This document shows, one piece after another, positions 21,898-34,755 of a stretch of DNA of 64,000 nucleotides. The stretch's first letter is position 1. Each line of letters opens with the position of its first letter. Made by a program: the position numbers and the translations under genes. The notes beneath the pieces were generated by a model that was given only the letters and a program-made list of their open reading frames with translations, was not told where the DNA came from and did not search any database. The stretch covers positions 1 to 64,000 of the forward strand of contig VCJN01001577.1 of assembly GCA_006384855.1 (NCBI GenBank). Reading direction: 5' to 3'. Source of the stretch: Tetraselmis striata (Eukaryota; Chlorophyta; Chlorodendrophyceae; Chlorodendrales; Chlorodendraceae).

Positions 21898-22775
21898 TCA
21901 CTCGTGCTCACCTTCGCGGCCACGTCCACGCCCGCCGCCACGTCCTCGCCCACGCCCGCGACCTGCAGCTGCAGCTGCTACTCGGGCAGTAGCGGTTGCC
22001 TTTGCGCTGCTGGCAACGGTCGCCTCGAAGACGCGACGCTCGTAGTCCCTCATGAGGTCCCCAAAAATCGCGGAACCTAGATGCTCCGAAGCAGGCTGAA
22101 AATGCTGGGCTCGCAGCACGTCCAGCACACCTTGGTCACCGTGCACACGCTTGATCTCATTTAGCCTCCGCAAGAAAGCCAAACGAAAACGAAACGCCTT
22201 GTCGATGGCCTCGGCGTGATTCCGAGCTCTCGCGAGGTAGGGGGTGAAGTCCTGGTTAGCGGCAGGGACGTAAGGTAGCAGCTCGTCGAGAGCCACGAAA
22301 AGTGCGGCCATGTGGGCCCCGAAACACGACATTCACAAATACTCTTCCTGGGCCGGCAGACGCCGGTCGTCTTGCTTGAGGTACTCGTTCGTTAGGTCGG
22401 TGCTCAGGGGGAAGAGTCCAGGCACTCGGCTGACCGGTCGAACGGCCTCGTAACCAGACTCTGCTCTCTGCAGTAGCTCTGGCACCGCGAGGTAGTCATC
22501 TTCGGCACTCACGGATTTTGCTCCGACACGGCCGCTCTGGGCTAGCTCTAGCAAGTCGGGGCGCTCTGCGGCTCCCCCGCTGCCTGTCGGCTGTCCCGCG
22601 AAGCGCTTCCCGGAGCCGGAGCCATGTGCCCCTTCCCCATCAACAACGCGATCACGAGCCGTCAATTGCGCCACAGCTGTAGCCAACTCTCGCAGTAATG
22701 AAGACTGGGCCCTCATATCTGCGTTCAGCGACTCCATCAGCGACTCCATCTGGCATGGTAACGCACGGACGTACG
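21898..22775 (-). pseudogene. Gag-like ORF1, copy A (interrupted)
   Basis: First coding region of YR copy A. The C-terminal 144 codons (MSCFGAHMAALFVALDEL ... RG-rich tail) are intact from 22332 to the TGA at 21898-21900. An in-frame TGA just upstream (about 22333-22335) replaces a TGG codon present in the 46-kb copy, and the N-terminal coding region has lost sequence between MPDG and the ESLNADMRAQSS segment, so the first ATG no longer reads in frame. Confidence 0.8.
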
Positions 22776-23643
22776 GACGAGAATATCACACTCGGGTGGT
22801 GAGCCGGGTGTGGTCTTGAACAACCTGGGGTGACCTTGCTCGCAACTGGTTACGAGACAGTTTTTACATCGCTGCGTGGAACGCAGCGAAAACTGGAAGA
22901 TGGCAGGCTCAGCTGTTCTGGCTGCTTTTATGTCTACTCGTGCTGCACCCGAAAAAGGGCGCAACAACAGATGCCTAGCTCCCGTACCACTGAGCAGCAC
23001 TTGTAGGTAAAAGCGGTTAGGTCAAGGAGGGAAACCCCATAAACTAGTTTAGATCATACCCGGGGAACCGGTGTGACATTTAAGCAGAACCCTCTTAGCG
23101 CCGGGATCTTCCAGGAGTTCTGTTTTTCCGCCCCCGGGACCCCAGGATGCTTCGGCAATTTGCTTGATGACTATGACCGAGCGTCGCATACCACTACCCA
23201 GGGCAGGGCTTTCAGTGACTGGATCCCTGCCGAAACGGCCGTCGTAGAGACGCTGCAAGGGTTTCACGGGTGCCAGTACTGCCTCGGGGGCGAAAAAACA
23301 GAGCAGGGCCGAGTCAAAAACCTAGCCTCAGCGTACCATTTATCCTAACCCTGAGAGCTACACCCTCCTACCTACCCCTGCTCCTACGACTACGGCAGGC
23401 GGACCCGCGTCACGCCGCCCGCGGCAGCAGGCGAGCGCCCGCGCCTCGTTGGGGTGATATGTATGCTCCGTCTGAAGATCTGGCGGCTACTGCCAGTACG
23501 CTGCTGTGATATTTGACCAAAGTCGTCTTCTGCCCTGCTGCGCACTTCAAAGGCCACCACCCTTAGCGGCACCGGGAATCTCAGAATCCTGGTATTTCCT
23601 TCGATTTCCGCCACTGATCTCAGCATAGCGCTCGCACAGTACA

Positions 23644-24835
<1,192 letters not shown>

Positions 24836-25898
24836 TAATAAATGCTTCTGTGGCAGTGAGAAGACACGTTTATTCATTTTTCCATGCCTCCGTTTCGTGG
24901 TCAATGCCGGGTATTTTCATGGCAGTGTTTCAGATGACGGTGATCGTCCAACAGTGTTGAAAATTATCACACTAGCCTCTAATTAATCTTCCAGGATTAT
25001 CTGTTTGGTTACAGGGAGAGCGTCAAGAGAATGCACGCAAAGTACTGGGGAAGGAAAAAGCCTACCACACCGGTTCGCGTAGGTACTCGTTTCTGAAGAC
25101 CGTAAACGGGTCTCAAATCCGAGATGTGTAGCTGGCAACGCTTTTTGGCTACGTGGCACGCGCTACGTGCGTAATATTAGCACGTGACCGCTCGCGCTCC
25201 TCCCTCATCATCCCGCCGCCAGCCCCATCCCTGCCCGCGACACACAAGACGAGGCACCTGAACGCCACCGTATGCCTACGTTAGCGCGCTGCTACCGCGG
25301 TATGCGCGTGATGGTGCCGGTCGGTGTGTTCGATTGGCATCGGTGGGGCGGGATGGGTTGGCGAGACGGGTGGTCACGTGGGCTCTGAGTTTTCATCAAA
25401 TGACGTTATATTTGACTGTATCAACCGGATACTAATCACTATTCGCACTCGTTTCGATAGTTGCATCTCAGGATTGTGACCCCGCTATACACAGCTTAAA
25501 CCCCGGGAGGATTTCATTTTGCGAGTTTCAAAGTTGAGTCTGGTTTGCCAAAAAGATCGCGCAGGCTGTTTTACACGGTCAAGAGCCGAAATTGGCAGGA
25601 TGGTTTAGCGATAGTCAGGGAGTCAGGGGGGGCGCTGCGTGGAACGCAGCGAAAACTGGAAGATGGCAGGCTCAGCTGTTCTGGCTGCTTTTATGTCTAC
25701 TCGTGATGCACCCGAAATAGGGCGCAACAACAGATGCCTAGTTCCCGTACCACTGAGCAGCACTTGTAGCTAAAAGCGGTTAGGTCAAGGAGGGAAACCC
25801 CATAAACTAGTTTAGATCATTTCAAAGTTGAGTCTGGTTTTGCCAGTCTTGAGCGAACGGAGAGAGCGGTGGATTGACGGAGAAGAGGTAGCGCCAAG

Positions 25899-27557
25899 TC
25901 ATGAAGGAGGCACTGGGAAGGCCACCGCTGCGGAGTCCTGTTGGACTTGGAAGTGGCGGAGGGGGGCGATGTGTCCAAAGAAGAACCATGCGCCAGGTGA
26001 AGGAAGAACGTTGGGGTCGATGTAGTCCAGAACGACGTCAGAGTTAGTGGCCCAACCGCCTTGGTAGCGAATGTGGGACAATGGCACTCCTATGGCATTC
26101 GCTGCAGAGGCTGCGCCCTTGCGAAGACTGTGTGAAGTCCAGGAAGTGCCAGCAGGGGGGGCAGCGTTGACTAGACTGATGGCTGCAGACAGCCAGTCTG
26201 ACATTGTAGCCGCAGTCCAAGGTTTTGACTGCTCGGCTGCCGTGACAGCCCAGAAGTTTGATGCAGCCAAGCCAACAGTAACCAGGGGGACAGATTGGAC
26301 GTTGTCGATGAAGTGGTGCAAGAGACGTGCCACTCGAGGGTGCTCGGACACCGGAAGGAGAAGTACGCGCAGGTCGTCGGGTCCCCGTTGGCCAGCGCGA
26401 CCCTTCTCGCGGTACACTTGCAAGGTGATGTTGTAGGTGTCGACATGCACATCTCGCACTCGACAGGAGACGCCAGTAAGGCCCCTGGCAAAGAACATGA
26501 AGTTGACAACTGAGGCCAAGAGAGCTCGGAAGTCGAGGTGGTACTCTGGGTAAGGAGCAGACACAATTAGCTCGGCCTTTGCGACGAAGCGATAGGCTAC
26601 ATCCGCAGGCAGAGGGACACGCAAAGGGGCAGCGTCCAGCCGGCGCTGACGCAACATCAGCCCACGCCTTGCTGAAGTTAGGTGCAGACTGTCCTTGGCG
26701 ATTGGGACGAGGTTGTGCAGCTCGAAGAACGTGTTGATTGCAGACAGGCAGGGTTGCAGCGACTTAGCTGCGATGTGCCCTCGCTCCCCGATCCAGGCAA
26801 CGTACCGAACGACAGTAGCGGTAGTCGCCTCCAACGGACTGATGTTTTCAGAGTCGTGACAGAACTCCGCGAACTGAGACAGTCTGCCGGCGTAGCTCTT
26901 GAGGGTCTGAGCGCTGAGGGAGCTGGAGAGCAGGTCGAGCGTTCGCTGGCCCAGCTCGTCCGAGCCGAACGCGCCCTGCAACCGGGATCGCAGTGACGCA
27001 GCCCACGGAGCGACAGCTGCGGGCTCGTCAATTACGTACGTGCGTCGTTTTACCGACAGAGTTCCACCGGTACGACTACTGTTCGCAAAGTACTCGGCAG
27101 CAGCGGTTAGGTTCCCGGCGGTTGGCCGGTAGCTGCTGGACGGGTTTGCAGTAGCCGCAGTACGGGTTTGCGGGGCTAGGTTCAGGTAAGAGGGCCGCCC
27201 CGCGCGCCCTTCGCGCTCGTAGCGCCTGTCCCGTGCATAACGTACACGCGCGAAACTTGGTCGTTGCGAACCAGTTGTGACACGTAGTGTAACAACCGAC
27301 GGACGCAGAGATGGGGTGGTAAGAAAAGCGGTTGGTTGAGCCGCCATGTGCAGGTGTGCGGATGGTTGAGCCGCACTCGGCTGTAGCTGTAAGAAGCGCC
27401 GCACCGAGGAAGGTCTAAAGGAAGTCTGTAAGGTGGGGGGGTCAGGCCCTGACACAGGGCGCTCATCTCGCCGTTGCGCTGCAAGGGTGCGTCTTGCGGC
27501 GGTCACCGAAAGGTGGCCTCGCAAAGCTCCAGCAGCTCCGACAAAAGGCGCCCTACA
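25899..27557 (-). CDS. Tyrosine recombinase of YR element B
   Basis: Catalyses strand exchange through a tyrosine-DNA covalent intermediate, presumably excision and integration of the element. The frame is open from directly after the ORF1 TGA (27560-27558), 552 codons; there is no obvious ATG near the start, so readthrough or an internal start is needed. After a low-complexity N-terminus comes a SAM-like core-binding domain (residues about 210-290, LKSYAGRLSQFAEFCHD), then the catalytic domain with arginine in FFARGLTGVSCRVRD, lysine in YREKGRAG, HSLRKG (HxxR), GGW and the nucleophile in VVLDYIDP. All catalytic positions are present. Family type is YR of DIRS/Ngaro or Crypton kind; subfamily not resolved. 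Confidence 0.88.
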   Translation of the reverse strand, partial: CRAPFVGAAGALRGHLSVTAARRTLAAQRRDERPVSGPDPPTLQTSFRPSSVRRFLQLQPSAAQPSAHLHMAAQPTAFLTTPSLRPSVVTLRVTTGSQRPSFARVRYARDRRYEREGRAGRPSYLNLAPQTRTAATANPSSSYRPTAGNLTAAAEYFANSSRTGGTLSVKRRTYVIDEPAAVAPWAASLRSRLQGAFGSDELGQRTLDLLSSSLSAQTLKSYAGRLSQFAEFCHDSENISPLEATTATVVRYVAWIGERGHIAAKSLQPCLSAINTFFELHNLVPIAKDSLHLTSARRGLMLRQRRLDAAPLRVPLPADVAYRFVAKAELIVSAPYPEYHLDFRALLASVVNFMFFARGLTGVSCRVRDVHVDTYNITLQVYREKGRAGQRGPDDLRVLLLPVSEHPRVARLLHHFIDNVQSVPLVTVGLAASNFWAVTAAEQSKPWTAATMSDWLSAAISLVNAAPPAGTSWTSHSLRKGAASAANAIGVPLSHIRYQGGWATNSDVVLDYIDPNVLPSPGAWFFFGHIAPLRHFQVQQDSAAVAFPVPPS

Positions 27558-27560
27558 CCG

Positions 27561-28436
27561 TCACTCGTGCTCACCTTCGCGGCCACGTCCACGCCCGCCG
27601 CCACGTCCTCGCCCACGCCCGCGACCTGCAGCTGCAGCTGCTACTCGGGCAGTAGCGGTTGCCTTTGCGCTGCTGGCAACGGTCGCCTCGAAGACGCGAC
27701 GCTCGTAGTCCCTCATGAGGTCCCCAAAATTCGTGGAACCCAGATGCTCCGAAGCATGCTGAAAATGCTGGGCTCGCAGCACGTCCAGCGCACCTTGGTC
27801 ACCGTGCACACGCTTGATCTCATTTAGCCTCCGCAAGAAAGCCAAACGAAAACGAAACGCCTTGTCGATGGCCTCGGCGTGATTCCGAGCTCTCGCGAGG
27901 TAGGGGGTGAAGTCCTGGTTAGCGGCAGGGACGTAAGGTAGCAGCTCGTCGAGAGCCACGAAAAGTGCGGCCATGTGGGCCCCGAAACACGACATTCACA
28001 AATACTCTTCCTGGGCCGGCAGACGCCGGTCGTCCTGCTTGAGGTACTCGTTCGTTAGGTCGGTGCTCAGGGGGAAGAGTCCAGGCACTCGGCTGACCGG
28101 TCGAACGGCCTCGTAACCAGACTCTGCTCTCTGCAGTAGCTCTGGCACCGCAAGGTAGTCATCTTCGGCACTCACGGATTTTGCTCCGACACGGCCGCTC
28201 TGGGCTAGCTCTAGCAAGTCGGGGCGCTCTGCGGCTCCCCCGCTGCCTGTCGGCTGTCCCGCGAAGCGCTGCCCGGAGCCGGAGCCATGTGCCCCTTCCC
28301 CATCAACAACGCGATCACGAGCCGTCAATTGCGCCACAGCTGTAGCCAACTCTCGCAGTAATGAAGACTGGGCCCTCATATATGCGTTCAGCGACTCCAA
28401 CGTCGGCTCGGCGACGGGTTCTTCTCCATCTGGCAT
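27561..28436 (-). CDS. Gag-like ORF1 of YR element B (internal TGA)
   Basis: ATG at 28436 (MPDGEEPVAEPTLESLN). An N-terminal helical/coiled-coil segment (QSSLLRELATAVAQL), a central helical domain (FGAHMAALFVALDELLPYV; HAEAIDKAFRFRLAFLRRL) and a C-terminal RG-rich tail (GRGRGRGRGGGRGRGRE) make it look like a Gag or nucleic-acid-packaging protein. An in-frame TGA at 27996-27998 stands where the 46-kb copy has TGG (Trp), splitting it into 146 and 144 codons. The terminal TGA at 27561-27563 leads straight into the recombinase frame. Function is inferred from layout. Confidence 0.7.
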
Positions 28437-29324
28437 GGTAACGCACGGACGTACGGACGAGAATATCACACTCGGGTGGTGAGCCGGGTGTGGTCTTGAA
28501 CAACCTGGGGTGACCTTGCTCGCAACTGGTTACGAGACAGTTTTTACATCGCTGCGTGGAACGCAGCGAAAACTGGAAGATGGCAGGCTCAGCTGTTTTG
28601 GCTGCTTTTATGTCTACTCGTGCTGCACCCGAAAAAGGGCGCAACAACAGATGCCTAGCTCCCGTACCACTGAGCAGCACTTGTAGGTAAAAGCGGTTAG
28701 GTCAAGGAGGGAAACCCCATAAACTAGTTTAGATCATACCCGGGGAACCGGTGTGACATTTAAGCAGAACCCTCTTAGCGCCGGGATCTTCCAGGAGTTC
28801 TGTTTTTCCGCCCCCGGGACCCCCAGGATGCTTCGGCAATTTGCTTGATGACTATGACCGAGCGTCGCATACCACTACCCAGGGCAGGGCTTTCAGTGAC
28901 TGGATCCCTGCCGAAACGGCCGTCGTAGAGACGCTGCAAGGGTTTCACGGGTGCCAGTACTGCCCCGGGGGCGAAAAAACAGAGCAGGGCCGAGTCAAAA
29001 ACCTAGCCTCAGCGTACCATTTATCCTAACCCTGAGAGCTACACCCTCCTACCTACCCCTGCTCCTACGACTACGGCAGGCGGACCCGCGTCACGCCGCC
29101 CGCGGCAGCAGGCGAGCGCCCGCGCCTCGTTGGGGTGATATGTATGCTCCGTCTGAAGATCTGGCGGCTACTGCCAGTACGCTGCTGTGATATTTGACCA
29201 AAGTCGTCTTCTGCCCTGCTGCGCACTTCAAAGGCCACCACCCTTAGCGGCACCGGGAATCTCAGAATCCTGGTATTTCCTTCGATTTCCGCCACTGATC
29301 TCAGCATAGCGCTCGCACAGTACA

Positions 29325-30483
<1,159 letters not shown>

Positions 30484-32411
30484 ACACCACCAGCCTGCGG
30501 ATGCCTCGCAGCAGCGCCGCCACAGAGCTGACGCATCGCGGCCGAGCCCCCGTCCGATGCAGAAGGCCTGAGGGCTCTGGATGTTGGGATTGGAATGCGG
30601 CTGCAGCATTGCATTGTGAAATGGGGAAGGGTGTGGGGGGGGGGGGGGAGGGGGCGCACTGCGGGCGGCACCATGCGGCTACAAAATAGGACCTCACGGT
30701 CGATAGCCGGAAAGCCGTTCTGTGGCTCAAGAACATCTGGGCGGGGTACGCTACAGATGCGGGCGGCGGCCGTGCGGTTGTGTGGCTGTCTGTAAGCAAC
30801 TCCAAAGCGACCAGGTGTGGGTAGAGCGCCGCCGAGGCAATGGGCAGCCGCTTTGCGGGCACAAGCTGCCGTCGGTGTGCCGGGCTTGGGAGCGAGGTGG
30901 GCTGCCGGGATGGGGACGGCTCCAAGCCCCCGCAGGTGGTGGCTGGATGCTTCAAGAGTGCGGTGGTTGTGTTGGTGGAAGTGTCTGTGCATCAGACAGC
31001 TGTTGGCTGGATGATGTGGCAGTGGCCTGAGGGTAAGCTGCCGGAGTGAGAGTGAGAGCTGGCACTTGAGGGCAAGCTATCTGGGCATCAGTTGGCGGCT
31101 ACCCTGCTGCCCACTTGCGCCACAAGCGGTGCAACCTCGCTGTGCGCAATGCGCCGTGTGTGCTTGGGGGGGAGAGGGGGGGCACTATACACGATGCAGC
31201 ACTATCCATGTCACCGCGTGCCCTCTCATGCGGGCGGTCGGGCAGCTAGCAGTCACCCGATGCATGCTGTCGAAGTGCCCGGTTCCCTATTGCGATGTGG
31301 CTGAGCGGTGAGTCTGAAGCCGGAAGGTGAGCGTGGCCAGCGGGACTCGCTTGCTGACGAGCTATGTTGCTTGGACGAATCCCGCTGAAGTCATATTTTG
31401 TCCCGTGATTGAGGTTGTGGACAAAGGATATCAAAAAATGTGTGGTTGAGCACTCGGGTTTTGGCTCCCTGGCCCGGAGGTAGCTAAGGGGCACCGCAGG
31501 ACCTCTGAGTAGGTCACCAGCCTAAGCTTTGTCTCATGAGATTGAAAATGACACCACACGGTGAATAACATCTCTAGACTGCTGGCCATGCAGAGGGTCG
31601 TAGGCACCGTCCACCAACGGCGGACATCATGGGTGCGTACAGCAAGAGGCAGCGCATCTATCAGCACCCTCTTGAGGACATGCAGGAGCATGTGAGGGGC
31701 TGATTCACTGGCGCGCTGGGAGACCGCGAGCTGAGATACTCCGCGAAGCCGCGAGGATTGCCTGTGTAAAGTGGCATGCGTAGTGCATGGAGTCCGGCAT
31801 GACGAGGTACGATCTCGTTCCAGACGAAAGTCGACTCCCCGCACTGCGCTGTCCATGCGCTTGGGCAACCGAGTGCGGCTGAAGGCAGAGCAGAGCAATA
31901 GCCCCACCTCGCAAGATGGCCGTGATGGTGATTCCCAGGCGGGGCTGCATGCCGCCCCTGTGCAAGCATGAGATATGAAAGGCACACGGGCACGCTCGCG
32001 GGTGGGGGTTGGGCGGGGGGGGGGGGGGGGGGGGTGATCAGTGACAATCCCCGACGATTGCTCGTACCGGATAATGGGTGGGTGTGTGCGTGTGTGGGAG
32101 GGGGAGGGGATGCGAAGACCAGGCTTTGGTTGTTAATGTCAGGGAGAGAGGTGCAGGCATTAAGACCTGCTGTATATAAACTGTTGGCAGAGTAATGTTG
32201 CGAGACACTCGACCGTGCCTCCGCCCTCCACATGTTGGCAACGCCGACAAATTACATCCAAAATGTTCTGATCTTGTATACAATGCCGACCAAGGAGGCC
32301 GGGGGGGGGGGGGGGGGGGGGGGGTGTGAATGCACCCGGGCCCCAAGCCACCACGACAAGCGGTGAACGATTCAGTGCTTCTTAAATCGACGCTCCAGAA
32401 CGCAGATTCAG
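30484..32411. other. Intergenic, no recognised gene
   Basis: Unique sequence downstream of LC8 copy C. Several long frames occur (for example minus 31431-31985), but none shows a domain or splice support. Poly-G tracts lie at about 30643, 32016 and 32301. 32175-32300 resembles the region beside the second glycosyltransferase-like gene (about 42617-42740). A TATA-like box (GTATATAAACTG) lies at about 32171. Confidence 0.45.
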
Positions 32412-33317
32412 GGTCAGGGTGCATACACAATTGCCGCTGCGTGCGTGATGGAGCAGGTCGGCAGCCTGGAGCTGGAGTCCAAGATCGCCAACATCCTTCT
32501 GTCAAACCGCCACCGGGCAGCTGTGGACTGGTTTCTGGTGCTGCAAAGTGGTGAGCCGCGCTATTCCACCAGGGCGGTGCAAAACGAATGCACCGCCGCT
32601 CCGGGGTCACTGCAGGAGGCGGCGAGCCGAATATCCGCGCACGGTACCACAGTTCACGCCATCGAGCGCCCGCGCGTAGCGCACGAGATGAACACCTCCG
32701 TCTGGCCTGCCTACGAGCCATTGCAAACCGTCACTCTTCAGACGCTCATGCAGCGGGTCTTTGATCAGCATCTCAGCTGGAGGGACTGTGCGGACGCGGT
32801 CGAGCAGGCAGAGCAAAGGAACGGTGCTCAGTACCATGTCATCGTGCGCATGCGGGACATCTCACTGATTCTGCGCCCATTCCTTCTGGAGCAGCCGCTG
32901 CGCCGCATGATGGCCTCGGTTGACCCCGGTGGGCGGGGCCGGCCGCGGTCGCCCAGAGCGGCCGTTTCCATGGTGAGCTCTCTCCCTGTGCTGACCAAGG
33001 CGTGCTCTGCATGGGGCGGCTAGGCCGACAAGACTATGCTGATTCCCCGCAAGCACATGGACAGCGCACTGCGCGGCCCGGCAGACCACTTTCCATTCAG
33101 CAATCAAGGGGACTGGCGTAGGCTCCGGGTGACAAACAGCGAGACCTACCTCAAGTACGTCCCGGACATGCTGGGCGTGCCGGTGTTTGCCCAGGAAGAT
33201 CCGGCTTTGATGCCAGTGACCAGTGGCCGGTGCGAGTCCAGCGACACGTTTTGCTTGATGGTAAGACTGAAGGACTTCCGTCGACCGCAGATGTCTGGGG
33301 TGTCCTACAAGCAGTGA
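32412..33317 (+). pseudogene. Glycosyltransferase-like gene, copy 1 (nonsense, N-truncated)
   Basis: It aligns with the genes at 41151-42515 and 55667-56734 from AACVMEQVGSLELESKIANI to the C-terminal GRCESSDTFC region. The signal peptide of the other copies is missing upstream. At 33021-33023 the codon in the conserved CSAWGG-Y-ADKTM motif is TAG where the relatives have TAT (Tyr), and coding similarity continues unbroken after it (ADKTMLIPRKHMDSALRG). The stop falls before the conserved DK motif, so a functional product is unlikely unless the stop is read through. Confidence 0.8.
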
Positions 33318-34011
33318 CGAAAGAATATGTGCTTGAGCTTCAAATGTGTGTGTGTGTGTGCATGTACATGGCGGCACTAGCATGCGTAATCTCCAAGTCC
33401 CCGACATCTACATAAACTAATGTGGGGACGACCTAGGTATATAATATGACAATCAGTGATTCAGTAGTCACTGCGAACTAAACAGAATAAATAACTGTTT
33501 CATTATATTTACGATATATGTCATATATCATATATATCATTATATAGTGTGTATATATATATATGATATATGCTTATTGATGAGCTCGCAGCGGCACTGA
33601 CGTCGACTGCTCCGAAACCACATTAATTGATTATGCTGTCGCGTCTGACCGGATATTCTGAGCGCAGGCAATGTATCACCGCGACATCATGTAGTACGGC
33701 ATTTCGTCGCGTCGCGTGGTCAGCAGTGCCGCGAGGCCGCGCCATACCATACTAGCGACTACCTGTACTCATCGGCATAGAGCGCATCAGCACGCGGCAG
33801 CGGCAGCGGCGGGGCGCCTGGAGTTTCCTGCCCGTTGCGACTAATGTCCACTCGTGCAGCTCCGGACTGAACCGCATCAGCTGCTAGACCCTCCGGTAGG
33901 TGGGACAGACGAGCAGAGAGCTTACTGCTCAATAGGAATCGTATGGCATGCATGGGTGACTAGCGACCAAGGGGGCTGATGGACGCAGCACCCTAGGCGA
34001 GCTGGCAAATT
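33318..34011. other. Intergenic with AT-rich palindromic microsatellite
   Basis: TG repeat at about 33345-33362 and ATATAT-rich dyads at 33505-33572. No gene recognised. Confidence 0.5.
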
Positions 34012-34755
34012 ATGGAACCTAGTCCTCATGGCTGCGGCGTGGCGTTGGAGAGGTTCCGGAGCGAGGGGGCGTCCTTGGCCCTGAACGACTTCGGCGTCGG
34101 GGGCGAGGGCGAGGGCGAGGGCAGCTTTACCGTCTTGGTGCAGAACCTCCAAAAAAAACCTGGCCTGGCGGGCGCGTTGATTGCGCAGCACGCGCCGGAC
34201 GTGATGCCAGCCCAGGAAATCAGCCTCTCGAGCGAGGACCCGGCCCAGTTCGGCGACGCGCACAACACATCACGGATGGGCTACGGGACAGCGATCCACG
34301 ACAGCAGTGGTGCTCCGGCCAACGTGCGCCGCGTGGAGAGCCCAGTGGCGGAATTCGGCGGGTTTGTCCGGAAGAAGACGACCGTCGCCGAGTGCGGCGG
34401 TGCCGTGGAGTGCGTTTCGTTCCACGGCTACAATGGCACGCCTTTCCGAGACGTGCGCAGTTTGGTGGCGCACGTCCAGGCAGTGGTGGCAGTCCTTGGC
34501 TCCGGGCCGGTAATCTTTGCCGGGGACTTCAACACTTGGACGGCGGCGCACCTGGCGGCCGTGAGCGCAGAGCTCGGGGCAGTGGGGTTCCAGCTGGCGT
34601 TCTCGTGGCCGTACCCCGGACGCGATCACCCACTGGACCACGCCTTCCTTCGCGGATTGCAACTACTGCGCAGCTCGACACTGGAGTCCGCGGCCGATCA
34701 CATAGGAGCCCTCCTGGTTCTCACAGCTTTACCAATAGCCCCGGCTAGGGGCTGA
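34012..34755 (+). CDS. Endonuclease/exonuclease/phosphatase (EEP) fold protein
   Basis: The ATG at 34012 gives 247 residues without introns. EEP enzymes (DNase I/exonuclease III/inositol-phosphatase superfamily) hydrolyse phosphodiester or phosphomonoester bonds with Mg2+. Visible motifs in order: FTVLVQNL (first strand and Asn, about residue 39), APDVMPAQE (metal-binding Glu), SFHGYN, GPVIFAGDFNTW (catalytic Asp and Asn), DHPLDHAFL and ADHIGALLVL (the terminal Asp-His pair). All major active-site positions are present, although MPAQE and ADHIG vary from the usual ALQE and SDH. No signal peptide is evident. Substrate cannot be told. Being intronless among intron-rich genes is notable; bacterial relatives of this compact form exist. 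Confidence 0.75.
   Translation: MEPSPHGCGVALERFRSEGASLALNDFGVGGEGEGEGSFTVLVQNLQKKPGLAGALIAQHAPDVMPAQEISLSSEDPAQFGDAHNTSRMGYGTAIHDSSGAPANVRRVESPVAEFGGFVRKKTTVAECGGAVECVSFHGYNGTPFRDVRSLVAHVQAVVAVLGSGPVIFAGDFNTWTAAHLAAVSAELGAVGFQLAFSWPYPGRDHPLDHAFLRGLQLLRSSTLESAADHIGALLVLTALPIAPARG

Larger units (their letters stand above)
10684..23057 (-). mobile_element. YR element copy A, split by a nested transposon
   Basis: Minus-oriented split-direct-repeat element. B2 is at 10684-10708, A2 at 10791-10978, B1 at 10976-11003, the recombinase 3' end at 11057-11241, then the inserted 9,172-bp transposon (11242-20413), the rest of the recombinase and ORF1 at 20414-22775, and A1 at 22870-23057. Removing the insertion restores an element of about 3.2 kb nearly identical to copy B. 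Both coding regions are damaged: a 4-bp duplication (CTCG near 20905) shifts the recombinase frame, and a deletion near 22735 alters the ORF1 start. It must have been in place before the CACTA-like insertion. Confidence 0.88.
25526..28737 (-). mobile_element. YR element copy B, best preserved recombinase
   Basis: Minus-oriented element of about 3.2 kb with split direct repeats: A1 28550-28737, ORF1 28436-27561, recombinase 27557-25899, B1 25818-25845, A2 25633-25820 and B2 25526-25550. A1 and A2 are nearly identical and each starts (plus strand) with a 19-bp hairpin. The B2 border carries a few extra bases relative to the 46-kb copy. No reverse transcriptase, RNase H or hydrolase coding sequence fits between the ends. 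The whole 844-codon frame from the ORF1 ATG to the recombinase stop is interrupted only by two TGA codons. Confidence 0.9.

Noticed and set aside
31431..31985. 184-codon minus frame as a gene
   Set aside because: No domain, no splice sites and composition like random translation of GC-rich DNA.
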